Below, in pieces: positions 1-8,677 of a DNA stretch of 64,000 bases. The notes beneath the pieces are model-generated. The model was not told the DNA's origin and made no database searches. It worked only from the letters and a program-made list of their open reading frames with translations. Origin of the DNA: Coprobacillaceae bacterium UN01-12pH3A (GTDB lineage: Bacteria > Bacillota_I > Bacilli_A > Erysipelotrichales > Coprobacillaceae); assembly GCA_027676805.1 (NCBI GenBank), contig JAQENU010000004.1, forward strand, positions 186,001 to 250,000. The letters are read 5' to 3'. How positions within the stretch are numbered: the stretch's first letter is position 1; each line of letters starts with the position of its first letter. Both the position numbers and the translations under genes were made by a program.

Positions 1-20
1 AGTGACAGGAGGAGATGATT

Positions 21-1484
21 ATGTTTATTTGGCTGCTTTATGAATTTTTAAGTTCCTTAATAATAATGGGATTATTTATCGGATTATTCTCTCGTTTTAC
101 TACTACTTGGATTATGATTTTAGGCATGCTATTTTTTGCTTTCTTTTTCGTTTGGTTTAAACGGAAGAAAATTGAGCCTAAGCTTCAAAAATATTTCAGC
201 TATTATATAATGTATACCGTCATGGTTCTCATGCTTTGCTTATTTATTTCTAAGGGCTCGATAAGTCATTCAATATGGAGCTTTTATAATTATGCATTGC
301 TTCCGTCGTTGCCGACACGTCTATTTGCTGCTCTTTATAATGAAACAATGGTCTACTATCTAATCCCATTGGTTTGGCAGATTACGGTTTATTTGGGGAT
401 GGTTATCATCAATAGGGATTATCAGTGGAAACATCATATTAAGCTGGCTGTGAGTTTAGTTATTGGATTAGGTGTGAGTAGTGTGATCATCTATCAGCGT
501 CAGCAGGTCGTACTGCCAGGACATGGCTTTGATTACAGCGGCGGCTATTCGAGTGTCAATTTAGAAGAATATGATGTCATCAATAAGGATAACAAGCTAG
601 CCAAGCTTGATGAACCGGCTTCCTTTACTATCACGGATCCTGATAAGATGCCGATATTAGATGGAGCAGAAGCCGCCTATCCGGTATACAGTGCCTTAGC
701 AAATGCAGTATATGTGAATATTGATGAGATAGAACGTGATCGCTTAGGAATGAATCAGGAAATTAATGATAAAGATACAAAGAGTGAAGCAGAAAAAACA
801 GATCAGCGCATTGTTTCTTTCTATAATACAGCGGTAGGTTTTGAACGCCTAGTCAATGGAAAGGCGGATATGTTCTTTGGCGCCTATCCGTCTGCCTCAC
901 AGCTTCAATTAGCTAAAGACTTAGGGGTAGAACTGGAGTATACACCGATAGGAAAAGAAGCGTTTGTCTTTTTTGTTCCGGAAAATCAAGTGATTAAAGA
1001 ATTGAGCAGTGAGCAGATTCGTAAGATTTATTCTGGGGAATACACGAATTGGAAACAGCTAGGCGGACAAAATGAAAAGATCATGGCATTCCAAAGACCG
1101 GAACGTTCCGGCAGTCAGTCGATGATGGTAAAGTTTATGGGAGATACACCATTAAAAACACCTCTGAAAGAGGAATATCAGGCGGCTATGGCAGGCGTTG
1201 CGGAAAAGGTAGCCGATTATCGCAATCTTTCCGGTGCCATCGGTTATTCTTTCCGTTTCTTTCTAACGGGAATGACCGAACGTCCGGAAGTTGAAATGTT
1301 AAGTGTTGACGGCATTGCACCTGATAAAGAGACCATTCGAGATGGGACTTACCCCCTTACTGTGAATTTGTACTGTATCACGGTAAAAGGAAACAAAAAT
1401 GAAAATGTGAATAAAATGCTGGAATTTATGCTGTCAGAGCAGGGACAAACGTTGATTGAAGAGAGCGGTTATGTGGCTTTATAA
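21..1484 (+). CDS. Membrane-anchored PstS-like substrate-binding protein
   Basis: Residues about 1-160 hold several hydrophobic membrane segments. They are followed by a linker and a periplasmic-binding-protein-like domain (about residues 200-487) of the PstS/phosphate ABC type, with a phosphate-loop-like stretch RPERSGSQSMM and the C-terminal pattern LSEQGQTLIEESGYV typical of PstS proteins. A membrane-tethered binding domain suggests anion capture or sensing at the outer membrane face. No Pst permease or ATPase gene follows. I chose the ATG at 21, 8 nt after AGGAGG; the ATG at 15 is too close to it. The fused multi-pass N terminus is unusual, because PstS is normally a lipoprotein. The family call is by motif and layout; the ligand is inferred. 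Confidence 0.7.
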   Translation: MFIWLLYEFLSSLIIMGLFIGLFSRFTTTWIMILGMLFFAFFFVWFKRKKIEPKLQKYFSYYIMYTVMVLMLCLFISKGSISHSIWSFYNYALLPSLPTRLFAALYNETMVYYLIPLVWQITVYLGMVIINRDYQWKHHIKLAVSLVIGLGVSSVIIYQRQQVVLPGHGFDYSGGYSSVNLEEYDVINKDNKLAKLDEPASFTITDPDKMPILDGAEAAYPVYSALANAVYVNIDEIERDRLGMNQEINDKDTKSEAEKTDQRIVSFYNTAVGFERLVNGKADMFFGAYPSASQLQLAKDLGVELEYTPIGKEAFVFFVPENQVIKELSSEQIRKIYSGEYTNWKQLGGQNEKIMAFQRPERSGSQSMMVKFMGDTPLKTPLKEEYQAAMAGVAEKVADYRNLSGAIGYSFRFFLTGMTERPEVEMLSVDGIAPDKETIRDGTYPLTVNLYCITVKGNKNENVNKMLEFMLSEQGQTLIEESGYVAL

Positions 1485-1579
1485 GCAATGCAACCATTGG
1501 TTGACAGATTGATAAGTGGTGGTTTATTGCCTTTTATTGAGGTCATGCTATGATGGAAGGGCAATGAGGAGGAAGAAAC

Positions 1580-2314
1580 ATGGAACTTGCAGATAAGATC
1601 ATTGAATTAAGAAAAAAACAAGGCTATTCTCAAGAAGAACTGGCAAATCAACTTGGTGTTTCCAGACAATCCGTCAGTAAATGGGAAGCGGGGCAATCGA
1701 CACCAGAATTAGAAAGACTTATTGAAATGGCTGATTTATTCCATGTCAGTTTAGATGAGTTAATCAGAGGACAGACCACTGTTTCAACAAATGTGCTTGA
1801 TCCAATTGTTTTACGCCATACCATTCGTCAGGCGATGGGATATGAATATAAGAGTAAGCTGCATATTGGGAAAATCCCTTTGGTGCATATTAATTTTGGC
1901 TATGGCTACCGTGTAGCAAAAGGAATCTTTGCTTTTGGTAATATCGCGATTGGGGCTTTTGCGATTGGAGGATTAAGCTGCGGCGGGATTGCCTTAGGCG
2001 GACTTGGCCTGGGACTCTTTGTTTTAGCTGGATTAGCAGCTGGGTTTGCAGCTCTTGGCGGTGTTGCATTTGGAATCTTTGCCCTTGGCGGTTTTGCGTT
2101 GGGAGTGTACAGTTTCGGCGGTGTGGCTTTAGGGGCTCAGCTTGCAGTGGGCGGTTTTGCCAGAGGCTATGTTGCTGTCGGTGCCGAAGCGCAGGGAATC
2201 CATGTGCTCAAGGTGGTAGAGAGTACGACATCCTCTCAGATTTTTGAATTTATTCGTCAATGGAACAGTCAGCTTCCATCATGGCTGATTCATTTCTTTA
2301 GTATGTTTAAATAA
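1580..2314 (+). CDS. XRE-family HTH regulator with glycine/alanine-rich hydrophobic C-terminal half
   Basis: The N terminus (about residues 5-60) is a classic XRE helix-turn-helix with the common motif VSRQSVSKWEAGQSTPEL. From about residue 105 to 205 the protein is a run of short Gly/Ala/Phe-rich hydrophobic units, with repeated patterns such as ALGG and AIGG. This is a low-complexity segment likely to lie in or on the membrane. The combination is widespread in Firmicutes but its function is not established. A membrane-tethered regulator is the natural inference. The ATG follows GAGGAGGAAG. It stands alone, with a non-coding region downstream. Confidence 0.75.
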   Translation: MELADKIIELRKKQGYSQEELANQLGVSRQSVSKWEAGQSTPELERLIEMADLFHVSLDELIRGQTTVSTNVLDPIVLRHTIRQAMGYEYKSKLHIGKIPLVHINFGYGYRVAKGIFAFGNIAIGAFAIGGLSCGGIALGGLGLGLFVLAGLAAGFAALGGVAFGIFALGGFALGVYSFGGVALGAQLAVGGFARGYVAVGAEAQGIHVLKVVESTTSSQIFEFIRQWNSQLPSWLIHFFSMFK

Positions 2315-3046
2315 GTATCTTAGATTAGATTTACAGTGAAAATAACAGATGAATCTAGTTTGATATGATATCTCTAGGATAGACAGTGTAAATAGATAAA
2401 ACACTGAACATTAAGGAGGTATCCTTTCTTTTATTACGAGAAAAAAGTAAATATATGATAGTTGAAAAATTGAATGCAGTACATGATTGTAAGAATGGGA
2501 AAAGAACCTGCATACAGATTTGTAATGATTTATATAAACGGGTGAATATTTATGATACCCATAGTGAAAATTAGCTTTCTTTCAAAAGAATTTGAAAACA
2601 TAGTTGTCAATGCCGATCTTGTTAGTGAGAATCCTATAATGAGTTAGCCATCCAACATAATATACTTTTCCTATCCACTTTAAAAAATCTAATAGTTATA
2701 TAGAGTTAAAGGAGCTTAATTTACAAGAAGAGGTATATATGACTACATCAAGAAAAACAACAAGACGGGTACAGTGTACGAATAAAAAAAATTAAATTGC
2801 AGACCAATTTTAGCCTGAAATAAGATCTGTTTTCAGGCTTTTTTGTCTTAGATAATTACAAATGAAAAACAATTAAAATTATACTTGATTATTATTGTCT
2901 AATTTCTTTTATTCTATAGTAAGCGTTAAAAAAACTGTATAAGTTAAGCCGTACGCTTTCAACTCACACAGTTTATACTACACTTTTGCTGAACAAGACA
3001 CAGAAGCTCTTGATCATCTAGTTTTTAATTTGATTTTTTACCGATA
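2315..3046. other. Intergenic region with degenerate short ORFs and a terminator
   Basis: No convincing gene is visible in about 730 bp. A 39-codon ORF at 2455-2574 (plus) lacks a properly spaced ribosome site, although an unused AAGGAGG lies at 2413-2419. An 18-codon ORF at 2739-2795 follows GAGGTATAT. The region is very AT-rich and may be the remnant of decayed genes. A strong terminator at 2812-2844 shows that something upstream is, or was, transcribed rightward. Confidence 0.5.
2812..2844 (+). terminator. Intrinsic terminator
   Basis: A perfect 9-bp stem, AGCCTGAAA (2812-2820) with TTTCAGGCT (2831-2839), is followed by a T-run to 2844. It ends rightward transcripts from the decayed region after the XRE gene. 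Confidence 0.85.
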
Positions 3047-3388
3047 TTATTCTTGTGTGTATGTAAAGCCCCACTCACACATTGCCTCCATTATAGGAAA
3101 TAACGATTTTCCTTTCTCTGATAGGCTGTATTCCACTTTAGGCGGAATTTGAGGATATTCTTTTCTCATAATCAATCCATCGGCCTCCATTTCTTTTAAT
3201 TGTACACTAAGTGTTTTGTAGGTAATGCTTCCGATTTTTCTTTTAAGTTCATTAAATCGTATTGTTTCATATTCAATAAGTAAATATAAAATGACAAGTC
3301 TCCATTTTCCCCCGATCATCATTAATGTATAGCCAAAAGGAGTATCTGATAATATTTTAATTTTACCTTCATATTGCTTCATTCCCAT
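3047..3388 (-). CDS. HxlR-family transcriptional regulator
   Basis: This is a single winged-helix domain of about 113 residues. It matches the HxlR pattern: LMMIGGKWRLVILYLL near the start, RFNELKRKIGSITYKTLSVQLKEME for the recognition region, and the wing YPQIPPKVEYSLSEKGKSL. Such regulators often control a divergent oxidoreductase in response to reactive electrophiles or redox stress. Here the divergent neighbours are a flavodoxin-like reductase and a flavin-binding protein, which fits. I start it at the ATG at 3388, which follows GGAGG on the minus strand; more upstream starts would run through the ribosome site. Confidence 0.85.
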   Translation of the reverse strand: MGMKQYEGKIKILSDTPFGYTLMMIGGKWRLVILYLLIEYETIRFNELKRKIGSITYKTLSVQLKEMEADGLIMRKEYPQIPPKVEYSLSEKGKSLFPIMEAMCEWGFTYTQE

Positions 3389-3432
3389 AAAGTACTTTCC
3401 TCCATGATAGTATATGTCAAAAAAGTGCATAC

Positions 3433-3462
3433 TTGTTCAAAATATATCTATTATCATATAAT
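3433..3462 (+). promoter_or_regulatory. Predicted promoter of the flavin reductase pair
   Basis: A -35 box TTGTTC (3433-3438) and a -10 box TATAAT (3457-3462) are 18 bp apart. They lie in the divergent gap with the HxlR gene, where repeated ATAGTATATGT/GTGCATACTT-like half-sites could be the HxlR operator (inference). Confidence 0.5.
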
Positions 3463-3493
3463 ACAAATAAAGAAAAGTAAAGGAGATGACAGT

Positions 3494-4072
3494 ATGAAAA
3501 AAATATTAGTAATTGTTGGAAGTGGACTTAAAAATGGGAATACAGATAAATTAGCTAATGCATTTATTAAAGGAGCAATTGAGTCCAGACACGAAGTCAC
3601 TAAAGTATTTTTGGGAAACAAGATGATTAATGGGTGTAATGGATGCAATGCGTGTAGATGGAATAAACCCTGTGTTCAAAAAGATGACATGCAGGAAATA
3701 TATGAACTATATGAACAATGTGATATGGTGGTCTTAGCCTCACCATTATATTTTTGGACAATTTCCTCTCGTTTAAAAGCGTTTTTGGAACGTTTATATG
3801 CAGTTGCATGTAAAGATGATCATCCGCCTAAAGGAAGATATGAGCGTCATGCTAATAAAGACTGTGCACTTTTAATGACTGCAGCAGATGACTTTTTTTG
3901 GACATTTGAACATGCTGTGTCCTATTATCGCTTTAACTGTATTAATTATCTTGGATGGAACGATAAGGGCATGGTGCTGGCTGGGGGATGCGGCGGTTCA
4001 CCGACAAAACGACATATTGATGATACCCCTTATTTAAAGGAAGCATATACATTTTCTAAAACTTTGGAATAA
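3494..4072 (+). CDS. Flavodoxin-like NAD(P)H-dependent FMN reductase
   Basis: The protein has the flavodoxin/NADPH-dependent FMN reductase fold. The N-terminal strand is followed by the phosphate loop GSGLKNGNTDKLA, then CNGCNACRWNKPCVQKDDM (an iron-sulfur-flavoprotein-like cysteine region), then VLASPLYFWTISSRLKAFLERLY. The typical role is reducing flavins, quinones or small electrophiles in the cytoplasm. The ATG follows AAAGGAGATGAC. It is divergent from the HxlR regulator and 55 bp upstream of a second flavin protein, so the three likely form one stress-response unit. It is about 192 residues, normal for the family. Confidence 0.85.
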   Translation: MKKILVIVGSGLKNGNTDKLANAFIKGAIESRHEVTKVFLGNKMINGCNGCNACRWNKPCVQKDDMQEIYELYEQCDMVVLASPLYFWTISSRLKAFLERLYAVACKDDHPPKGRYERHANKDCALLMTAADDFFWTFEHAVSYYRFNCINYLGWNDKGMVLAGGCGGSPTKRHIDDTPYLKEAYTFSKTLE

Positions 4073-4127
4073 GTTCCTTATTTTCTGGTATTTTTAAAGA
4101 TAGGAATAATTATCTAGGAGGAGAAAA

Positions 4128-4625
4128 ATGGAAAGTAAATCATTTGATATATTCAATGCATTTCATAAGCAGTGGGCATTAGTAACTGCAGGATCTGCAA
4201 CACATTTTAACACAATGACAATTAGTTGGGGAACAATGGGAACTCTATGGAGCAGACCGGTGGCTATAATTTTTATTCAAACAAAACGTTATACTTATGA
4301 ATTTCTTGATAATGAGCCATATTTTACAATTTGCTTTTTTAAAAATAATTATAAAAAAGACTTAACAATATTGGGAAGTAATTCTGGAAGAAAAATTGAT
4401 AAATTGAATTTAACTAAACTTAAACCACAGCTTATAGATCAACATTTTATTTCTTATGAACAGGCAGAATTAACGCTGCTATGCAAAAAGATATATAAAA
4501 CAGCTATGCTGAAAGAAGATGCTCCGGAATTTGCCCCTAAGGAAGACCATGACATGTTTGTTGGAGAAGTAATTCAAATAATAGAGGGAAACAATCATCA
4601 TCACGATCTGAAAACAGATGATTAG
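4128..4625 (+). CDS. Flavin reductase-like FMN-binding split-barrel protein
   Basis: The sequence matches the flavin reductase (FMN-binding split barrel) family: an early WALVTAG strand, FNTMTISWGTMGTLWSRP around the flavin site, and TYEFLDNEPYFTICFF. It is about 165 residues, usual for this family. It probably uses FMN in a small-molecule reduction, perhaps with the preceding flavodoxin-like reductase. The ATG follows AGGAGGAG. The last residues are His/Asp-rich (HHHDLKTDD). Its natural substrate is unknown. Confidence 0.8.
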   Translation: MESKSFDIFNAFHKQWALVTAGSATHFNTMTISWGTMGTLWSRPVAIIFIQTKRYTYEFLDNEPYFTICFFKNNYKKDLTILGSNSGRKIDKLNLTKLKPQLIDQHFISYEQAELTLLCKKIYKTAMLKEDAPEFAPKEDHDMFVGEVIQIIEGNNHHHDLKTDD

Positions 4626-4727
4626 CCTCTATTATATGTAAAATAGCATCATTTCTTAGAAGTCTTTTTAGACAGACATACTCAATCTTAATGGAGTTTG
4701 CTATAATGATAAAAAGGGGTGACTGTT

Positions 4728-5471
4728 ATGGATGGATTATTTGTCAAACAAGTGCGTTTAGAAAAAGAGGCAGCTCCAATGGAAGCCTATCCCTTCAATA
4801 TAGCGCTCATTAGGAACTTTGATAAACTGGTGTTTGAAAGTCCGGTTTCATTTTTTATTGGCGAAAACGGTGTAGGAAAGAGCACATTTATTGAAGCCTT
4901 GGCAGTCGGCTTAGGGCTGAATGCCGAAGGTGGTACTCAAAACTTCTTATTTCAAACAGCAAACACGCATTCCGATTTATACCAATATCTAAAAATAATG
5001 AAAGGCTATCGTCGACCTCAAACTAAATTCTTTTTACGCGCAGAAAGTTTTTACAATGTGGCTACTGAATTAGAAGAGTTAGATAAAGTTCAGTCCGGAG
5101 CTTTCAATAGCTACGGCGGAAAAAGTCTTCATCAAAGCTCACATGGGGAATCGTTTATGCAGCTGATGACCCATCGCTTTTCTAAAAATGGATTATACTT
5201 ATTAGATGAACCGGAGGCAGCACTTTCGCCTTCAAGGCAGTTGGCTTTACTGGTCTTGATTCATGATCTTGCTAAAGGGGGATCGCAGTTTATTATCAGT
5301 ACCCATTCACCGATCCTGCTTTCTTATCGAGAGGGCATTATTTATGATCTCAACCATAATTTTCAGAAAGTCTGTCTCAAAGATACTGAGATTTACCAGA
5401 CCTATAAATTGGTTTTAGATGATCCTGAAAGCCTGCAGCACCATTTGTTTGATGATTTGGATGAAAGATAA
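4728..5471 (+). CDS. AAA-family ATPase (SMC-like single-domain)
   Basis: A compact P-loop ATPase: Walker A GENGVGKS (residues about 45-52), Walker B LLDEPEAALSP (about 157-167) and the switch-region motif ISTHSPILL. There is a short signature-like stretch (SSHGESFM), but no coiled coil or nuclease domain. It resembles the stand-alone YhaN/OLD-like predicted ATPases with unknown substrate. I start at the ATG at 4728, placed 8 nt after AAGGGG, not at the GTG that overlaps the ribosome site. No obvious partner gene is adjacent. Confidence 0.8.
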   Translation: MDGLFVKQVRLEKEAAPMEAYPFNIALIRNFDKLVFESPVSFFIGENGVGKSTFIEALAVGLGLNAEGGTQNFLFQTANTHSDLYQYLKIMKGYRRPQTKFFLRAESFYNVATELEELDKVQSGAFNSYGGKSLHQSSHGESFMQLMTHRFSKNGLYLLDEPEAALSPSRQLALLVLIHDLAKGGSQFIISTHSPILLSYREGIIYDLNHNFQKVCLKDTEIYQTYKLVLDDPESLQHHLFDDLDER

Positions 5472-5622
5472 TCTAAAAGCAGCGATGATTGCACTTTTTA
5501 TACTGAAATAATTTGTATTTATATCAGTATTTACAGGATAAAATGAATATGTTAACTTAATAATAGAGAGATCAATTAGATCAGCCTATTTAGTAAATAG
5601 ATATTATTTGGAAAGGAGAAAA

Positions 5623-5886
5623 ATGATGCCTGAAGCTGATAAGAGCCGTTTTAAAAATACACGACAATACTTAATAATATCTGGATTAATTTTATCCAAC
5701 GCTTTATTACTGTATGGTGTCTGTTGGACTTTAAAAGATGTTCATTATATGGATAGTACACAGATTATATTGTGGCTGACTTGGATTGCATTATTTTTTC
5801 TAATGCTGGCAGTAGGCACGTTAGTCATTGAATTATGTAAATTTATAATCACATTTATTCAAAAATTTAATGACCTGAGAAAATAA
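5623..5886 (+). CDS. Small two-helix membrane protein, unknown function
   Basis: About 87 residues with two predicted membrane helices: YLIISGLILSNALLLYGVCW and IILWLTWIALFFLMLAVGTL. The ends are polar and charged. GGAAAGGAG precedes the start, and either of two adjacent ATGs (5623 or 5626) would work. I do not recognise the family. It is followed directly by a bidirectional terminator. Confidence 0.6.
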   Translation: MMPEADKSRFKNTRQYLIISGLILSNALLLYGVCWTLKDVHYMDSTQIILWLTWIALFFLMLAVGTLVIELCKFIITFIQKFNDLRK

Positions 5887-5898
5887 CAGGTTACATTG

Positions 5899-5932
5899 AA
5901 AAAAGATGTGCATATCATATGCCATCTTTTTT
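5899..5932. terminator. Bidirectional terminator between convergent genes
   Basis: AAAAAAGATG and CATCTTTTTT flank a GCATAT/ATATGC stem. It serves the small membrane protein (plus) and possibly the GNAT gene (minus). Confidence 0.8.
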
Positions 5933-5958
5933 ATACTTGTGTTTATAAAAGGGCTGAT

Positions 5959-6816
5959 CTAAGCATGGGATAACAAGGGAAACATTTTCTGCTTATCAAA
6001 ATGAGTGAGCATATCTTTTGTGATAAATAAATGATTTTCTTCTAAAGGCATAATAGTATAGCCTTTTGTATCTTTTGGTGTAAATCCGAGTGTGACATGG
6101 GGAGAATTAAGGATGCTAAAGGAAGCTATTATTTCCTCTAATGATGCGTCTGTTCTGCCCAAAATATCATAGCACAGCAAGGTGTTTTCTTCTTCTTGGA
6201 CAATCATGATAAGATCAAGCTGTTTAGAATAGTAAACACAGTCTTTTAGATCATTAAGACAGTAAAACATCAGCAGTTCAAAGTTATCTTTCAAAGTAAA
6301 ATCAGACAATGGATTCCCAAGGCTATAATAATGTTGAAGCAAAGCATGATTTTTATGCTGAGTCATATCCAGCTTATAAAAATCACCAGTTTTTGGCTGA
6401 ACAGAAAAACTGTATTGATACTCCATTGTCTTTATAAAAGAGAATTTAGGGTAGAATTCCAATGCAGTTTCATTGGCAAATAAATAGATACCGTCACACT
6501 GGTCTTTCCAATCCTTAATGACTTCGTTCATTAATAGTTTGGCTAAACCAAGGCGGCGATAATCTTTATCGGTCATCACGGTGCCAAGCTGAATATATCT
6601 TCTACATTTGCCCTGATCCATTATATGAATCAGATTGACGGATACATTAGCGATCACCCTTGATTCTTTCACAAAAACATAGGGAATATAGCGATCTGTC
6701 CAAAACCCATGTTGATACCATTCTTCAAAGGTAATGCCGAAAGTCTTTTGAGCCAAGGAATTAAAGCTTTTTCGCAATGGTTCGTTGTCTTTTATCTGTT
6801 TGATTAATGTATACAC
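5959..6816 (-). CDS. GNAT-family N-acetyltransferase with C-terminal extension
   Basis: The N-terminal half (about residues 45-135) is a GNAT acyl-CoA-binding domain: VMTDKDYRRLGLAKLLMNEV carries the RxxGxA pyrophosphate loop, followed by IYLFANETALEFYPKFSF. The C-terminal 140 residues are an extension of unknown role. The start is a GTG at 6816, supported by AAAGGAG a few bases upstream on the minus strand. The substrate cannot be read from the sequence. The terminator of the upstream PTS gene ends right at this gene's ribosome site. Confidence 0.8.
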   Translation of the reverse strand: MYTLIKQIKDNEPLRKSFNSLAQKTFGITFEEWYQHGFWTDRYIPYVFVKESRVIANVSVNLIHIMDQGKCRRYIQLGTVMTDKDYRRLGLAKLLMNEVIKDWKDQCDGIYLFANETALEFYPKFSFIKTMEYQYSFSVQPKTGDFYKLDMTQHKNHALLQHYYSLGNPLSDFTLKDNFELLMFYCLNDLKDCVYYSKQLDLIMIVQEEENTLLCYDILGRTDASLEEIIASFSILNSPHVTLGFTPKDTKGYTIMPLEENHLFITKDMLTHFDKQKMFPLLSHA

Positions 6817-6832
6817 GATAAACTCCTTTTAT

Positions 6833-6860
6833 TAAAAAAGACAAAACGATGTTTTGTCTT
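6833..6860 (-). terminator. Terminator of the PTS IIB-like gene
   Basis: AAGACAAAAC (6838-6847) pairs with GTTTTGTCTT (6851-6860). On the minus strand it is followed by a T-run, right before the ribosome site of the GNAT gene. Confidence 0.75.
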
Positions 6861-6867
6861 GGCTGTT

Positions 6868-7293
6868 TTATCCTTTATCTTGATCTTGATTGCGGTAAGC
6901 AAATCTTCTTCTTATCTTTAATGGATTATCTTCACCAGGGAAATGCCATGGATTCATATGATCCTGTTTGAATCCTTCTACGATGTCCTTTGCGTCAGTG
7001 ATGACTTGATCTAAAAACATAGTACCGTACATTCTTGGAGGCAGAACATAGATAGGGGTTGTGACATTATGTTTTTTACATAAAGCATCTACAAAAAGAC
7101 GTAAATGAGGGCATACCATGCAAATATCATATTCCTTTAATTTAGTAACAGCTTCGTCTCCTGCCATATGAATAGGGTAAAAATCAAAACTGTATTCCTG
7201 ATCTAAACCTTTTTCAACGCAGGCATTCTGCAATTTTTGGGCTAAAAAGCTTGATGACATCCCGGCTCCGCAACTAATTAATATTTTGATCAT
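6868..7293 (-). CDS. Orphan PTS lactose/cellobiose-type IIB component
   Basis: The N terminus MIKILISCGAGMSSSFLAQKL is the classic IIB P-loop with the phospho-acceptor cysteine (residue 8) followed by small residues, as in the lactose/cellobiose family. At about 141 residues it is longer than usual (about 100) and ends in a charged tail. No IIA or IIC gene is next to it, so it may serve a remote transporter or act as a phosphorylation-dependent regulator. A consensus promoter is visible at 7326-7354. The mobile element inserted just upstream of that promoter. Confidence 0.75.
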   Translation of the reverse strand: MIKILISCGAGMSSSFLAQKLQNACVEKGLDQEYSFDFYPIHMAGDEAVTKLKEYDICMVCPHLRLFVDALCKKHNVTTPIYVLPPRMYGTMFLDQVITDAKDIVEGFKQDHMNPWHFPGEDNPLKIRRRFAYRNQDQDKG

Positions 7294-7325
7294 AATTTTT
7301 ATCTCCGTTTCTTTATGGTAATTTA

Positions 7326-7354
7326 ATTATAAGCAATCTGTGCTGAGATTACAA
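7326..7354 (-). promoter_or_regulatory. Promoter of the orphan PTS IIB gene
   Basis: On the minus strand TTGTAA (7349-7354) and TATAAT (7326-7331) are 17 bp apart. The promoter lies 45 bp from the left repeat of the mobile element, so insertion left it intact. Confidence 0.7.
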
Positions 7355-7398
7355 TGAGAGAAAGAGGGGTTTTTATTTTAGGTCGAGAAAATGGCTTA

Positions 7399-7414
7399 TA
7401 ACTTGCACCAGTTT
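7399..7414. repeat. Left attachment site repeat (attL core)
   Basis: A 16-bp copy of TAACTTGCACCAGTTT between the PTS IIB promoter and the 3' end of int. The other copy is at 15685-15700. Confidence 0.8.
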
Positions 7415-7481
7415 TTATTATAAGTAATTGACTTAATAAATATGTTGATTTAATCAATGCTTTTTAGATTTCATTATTCTA

Positions 7482-8618
7482 TTAATTTACTTTTGACACT
7501 TTTTCGACACTTTCTGTATTAAATATAGTGTCTATTACCTGTTTTTTATGTCCGTCATTGATATGAGTATAAATGCTCATAGTGGTATTAATATTACTAT
7601 GCCTCATTAGTTCTTGTGCAGTTTTTAAATCAACATCATTAGTGACTAGAATGGTAGCAAAGGTATGGCGTAGCTTATGAAAATAGAAATTTATCCCATA
7701 GCCGGCAGCTACCCTTTTCACGTACTGTGTAAAGATTGTAGGGTGTATGTAGTAGTTTTCTTCATCACACACAATTTCTTGATATGGATTGATTTTAAAC
7801 CATTCAATCAAAGATTTCTTTAATGGATCAGCTAACGGTATAACGGCCTCTGATTTGGCTGACTTCATTTGGTGCGTGGTATAGAGTTCATTTTTTGGTA
7901 AAGCATTGTACACCAGTTTCTTATTTACGTTAATTAAGTTATTATCAAAATCAATGTCATTCTTTTCTAGTGCGAATGCTTCACTAATCCTTAAACCTGT
8001 ATAGCAACCAATCTCTATAGCGATAGCATAGGCTTTATATCTGAATGATCCACTTGCTTTCAGATCATCAATGATAGTGTATATATCATCATAGGATATT
8101 ATTTTATCCTCTTTCCTTGATGTATCAATCCCTTTAACCGTTACTAAACTTATAGGATTATAGGTAATGTATCCCACTTTCAAAGCATAGTTCAAAATGC
8201 GGTTAATGGTCACTTTTATAATTCTGTTTGTTGCTATCCCGTTGCTGCTTAAACTGTTAAAGAATTTCTGCAGCATAGGATAATCAAACTTACTAATCAA
8301 GATATTACCGATTGAGTTCTTTAAGTATTTATTGTATTTAGATTTTGTTTGATTCATAGAGTTTTCTTGAAATTGATCGCTGCCTAGTTCAAGGAACTCT
8401 ATGTATACATCACTAAACGTTTTAACATTTATTTTTTTTATGATCCCGGTATCTAATAGCTGCTTTTTCATTTCTGTTTCGTGATCTTGGGCCATAGGTT
8501 TTGTCTCAAAGCCACTCTTTGAATATCTTCGGGTTATTCCATTTTGCTTGTAATTGAAATAGACTTCCCATGTATAGCCTTTTTTAGCTTTCTTACTGGG
8601 GCGTTTTCTTAAACTCAT
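7482..8618 (-). CDS. int: Tyrosine recombinase / phage integrase
   Basis: A 378-residue tyrosine integrase. The N-terminal arm-binding domain (about 1-60) is rich in Arg/Lys and aromatic residues, followed by a SAM-like core-binding domain (about 65-160) and the catalytic domain. The catalytic residues are visible: Arg210 in TGLRISEAF, His314 and Arg317 in HKLRHTF, His340 in LMRHSN and Tyr350 in SIYTHI. It lies at one end of the element next to the attL repeat, reading toward it. The minus-strand start follows AAGGAGG. Two GACAC-type candidate arm sites overlap its last codons. It should catalyse integration and, with the Xis-like protein, excision. Confidence 0.97.
   Translation of the reverse strand: MSLRKRPSKKAKKGYTWEVYFNYKQNGITRRYSKSGFETKPMAQDHETEMKKQLLDTGIIKKINVKTFSDVYIEFLELGSDQFQENSMNQTKSKYNKYLKNSIGNILISKFDYPMLQKFFNSLSSNGIATNRIIKVTINRILNYALKVGYITYNPISLVTVKGIDTSRKEDKIISYDDIYTIIDDLKASGSFRYKAYAIAIEIGCYTGLRISEAFALEKNDIDFDNNLINVNKKLVYNALPKNELYTTHQMKSAKSEAVIPLADPLKKSLIEWFKINPYQEIVCDEENYYIHPTIFTQYVKRVAAGYGINFYFHKLRHTFATILVTNDVDLKTAQELMRHSNINTTMSIYTHINDGHKKQVIDTIFNTESVEKVSKVN
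7495..7514. repeat. Candidate integrase arm-binding sites, left end
   Basis: GACACTTTTT followed by CGACACTTTC, a direct pair inside the 3' end of int. A near-identical pair sits at 15555-15575 near the other end, as expected for arm-type sites of a bivalent tyrosine integrase (inference). Confidence 0.5.
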
Positions 8619-8644
8619 AGTGTTTATCCTCCTTACATATAACC

Positions 8645-8673
8645 TTGTTACACGCTTAAAAATCTGTTATAAT
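8645..8673 (+). promoter_or_regulatory. Consensus promoter of the antisense RNA
   Basis: TTGTTA (8645-8650), a 17-bp spacer and a perfect TATAAT (8668-8673) on the plus strand, pointing away from int toward the 3' end of the repressor gene. No plus-strand gene follows before 9623, only the two-hairpin unit. Confidence 0.8.
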
Positions 8674-8677
8674 AGGA

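Noticed and set aside
2455..2795. Short ORFs of 39 and 18 codons after the first XRE gene
   Set aside because: Poor ribosome-site spacing for the first and no recognisable family for either. I treat them as remnants.
7390..7425. tRNA gene 3' end as the att target
   Set aside because: The 16-bp core is not part of a tRNA-like fold on either strand. It lies in the murF promoter region.
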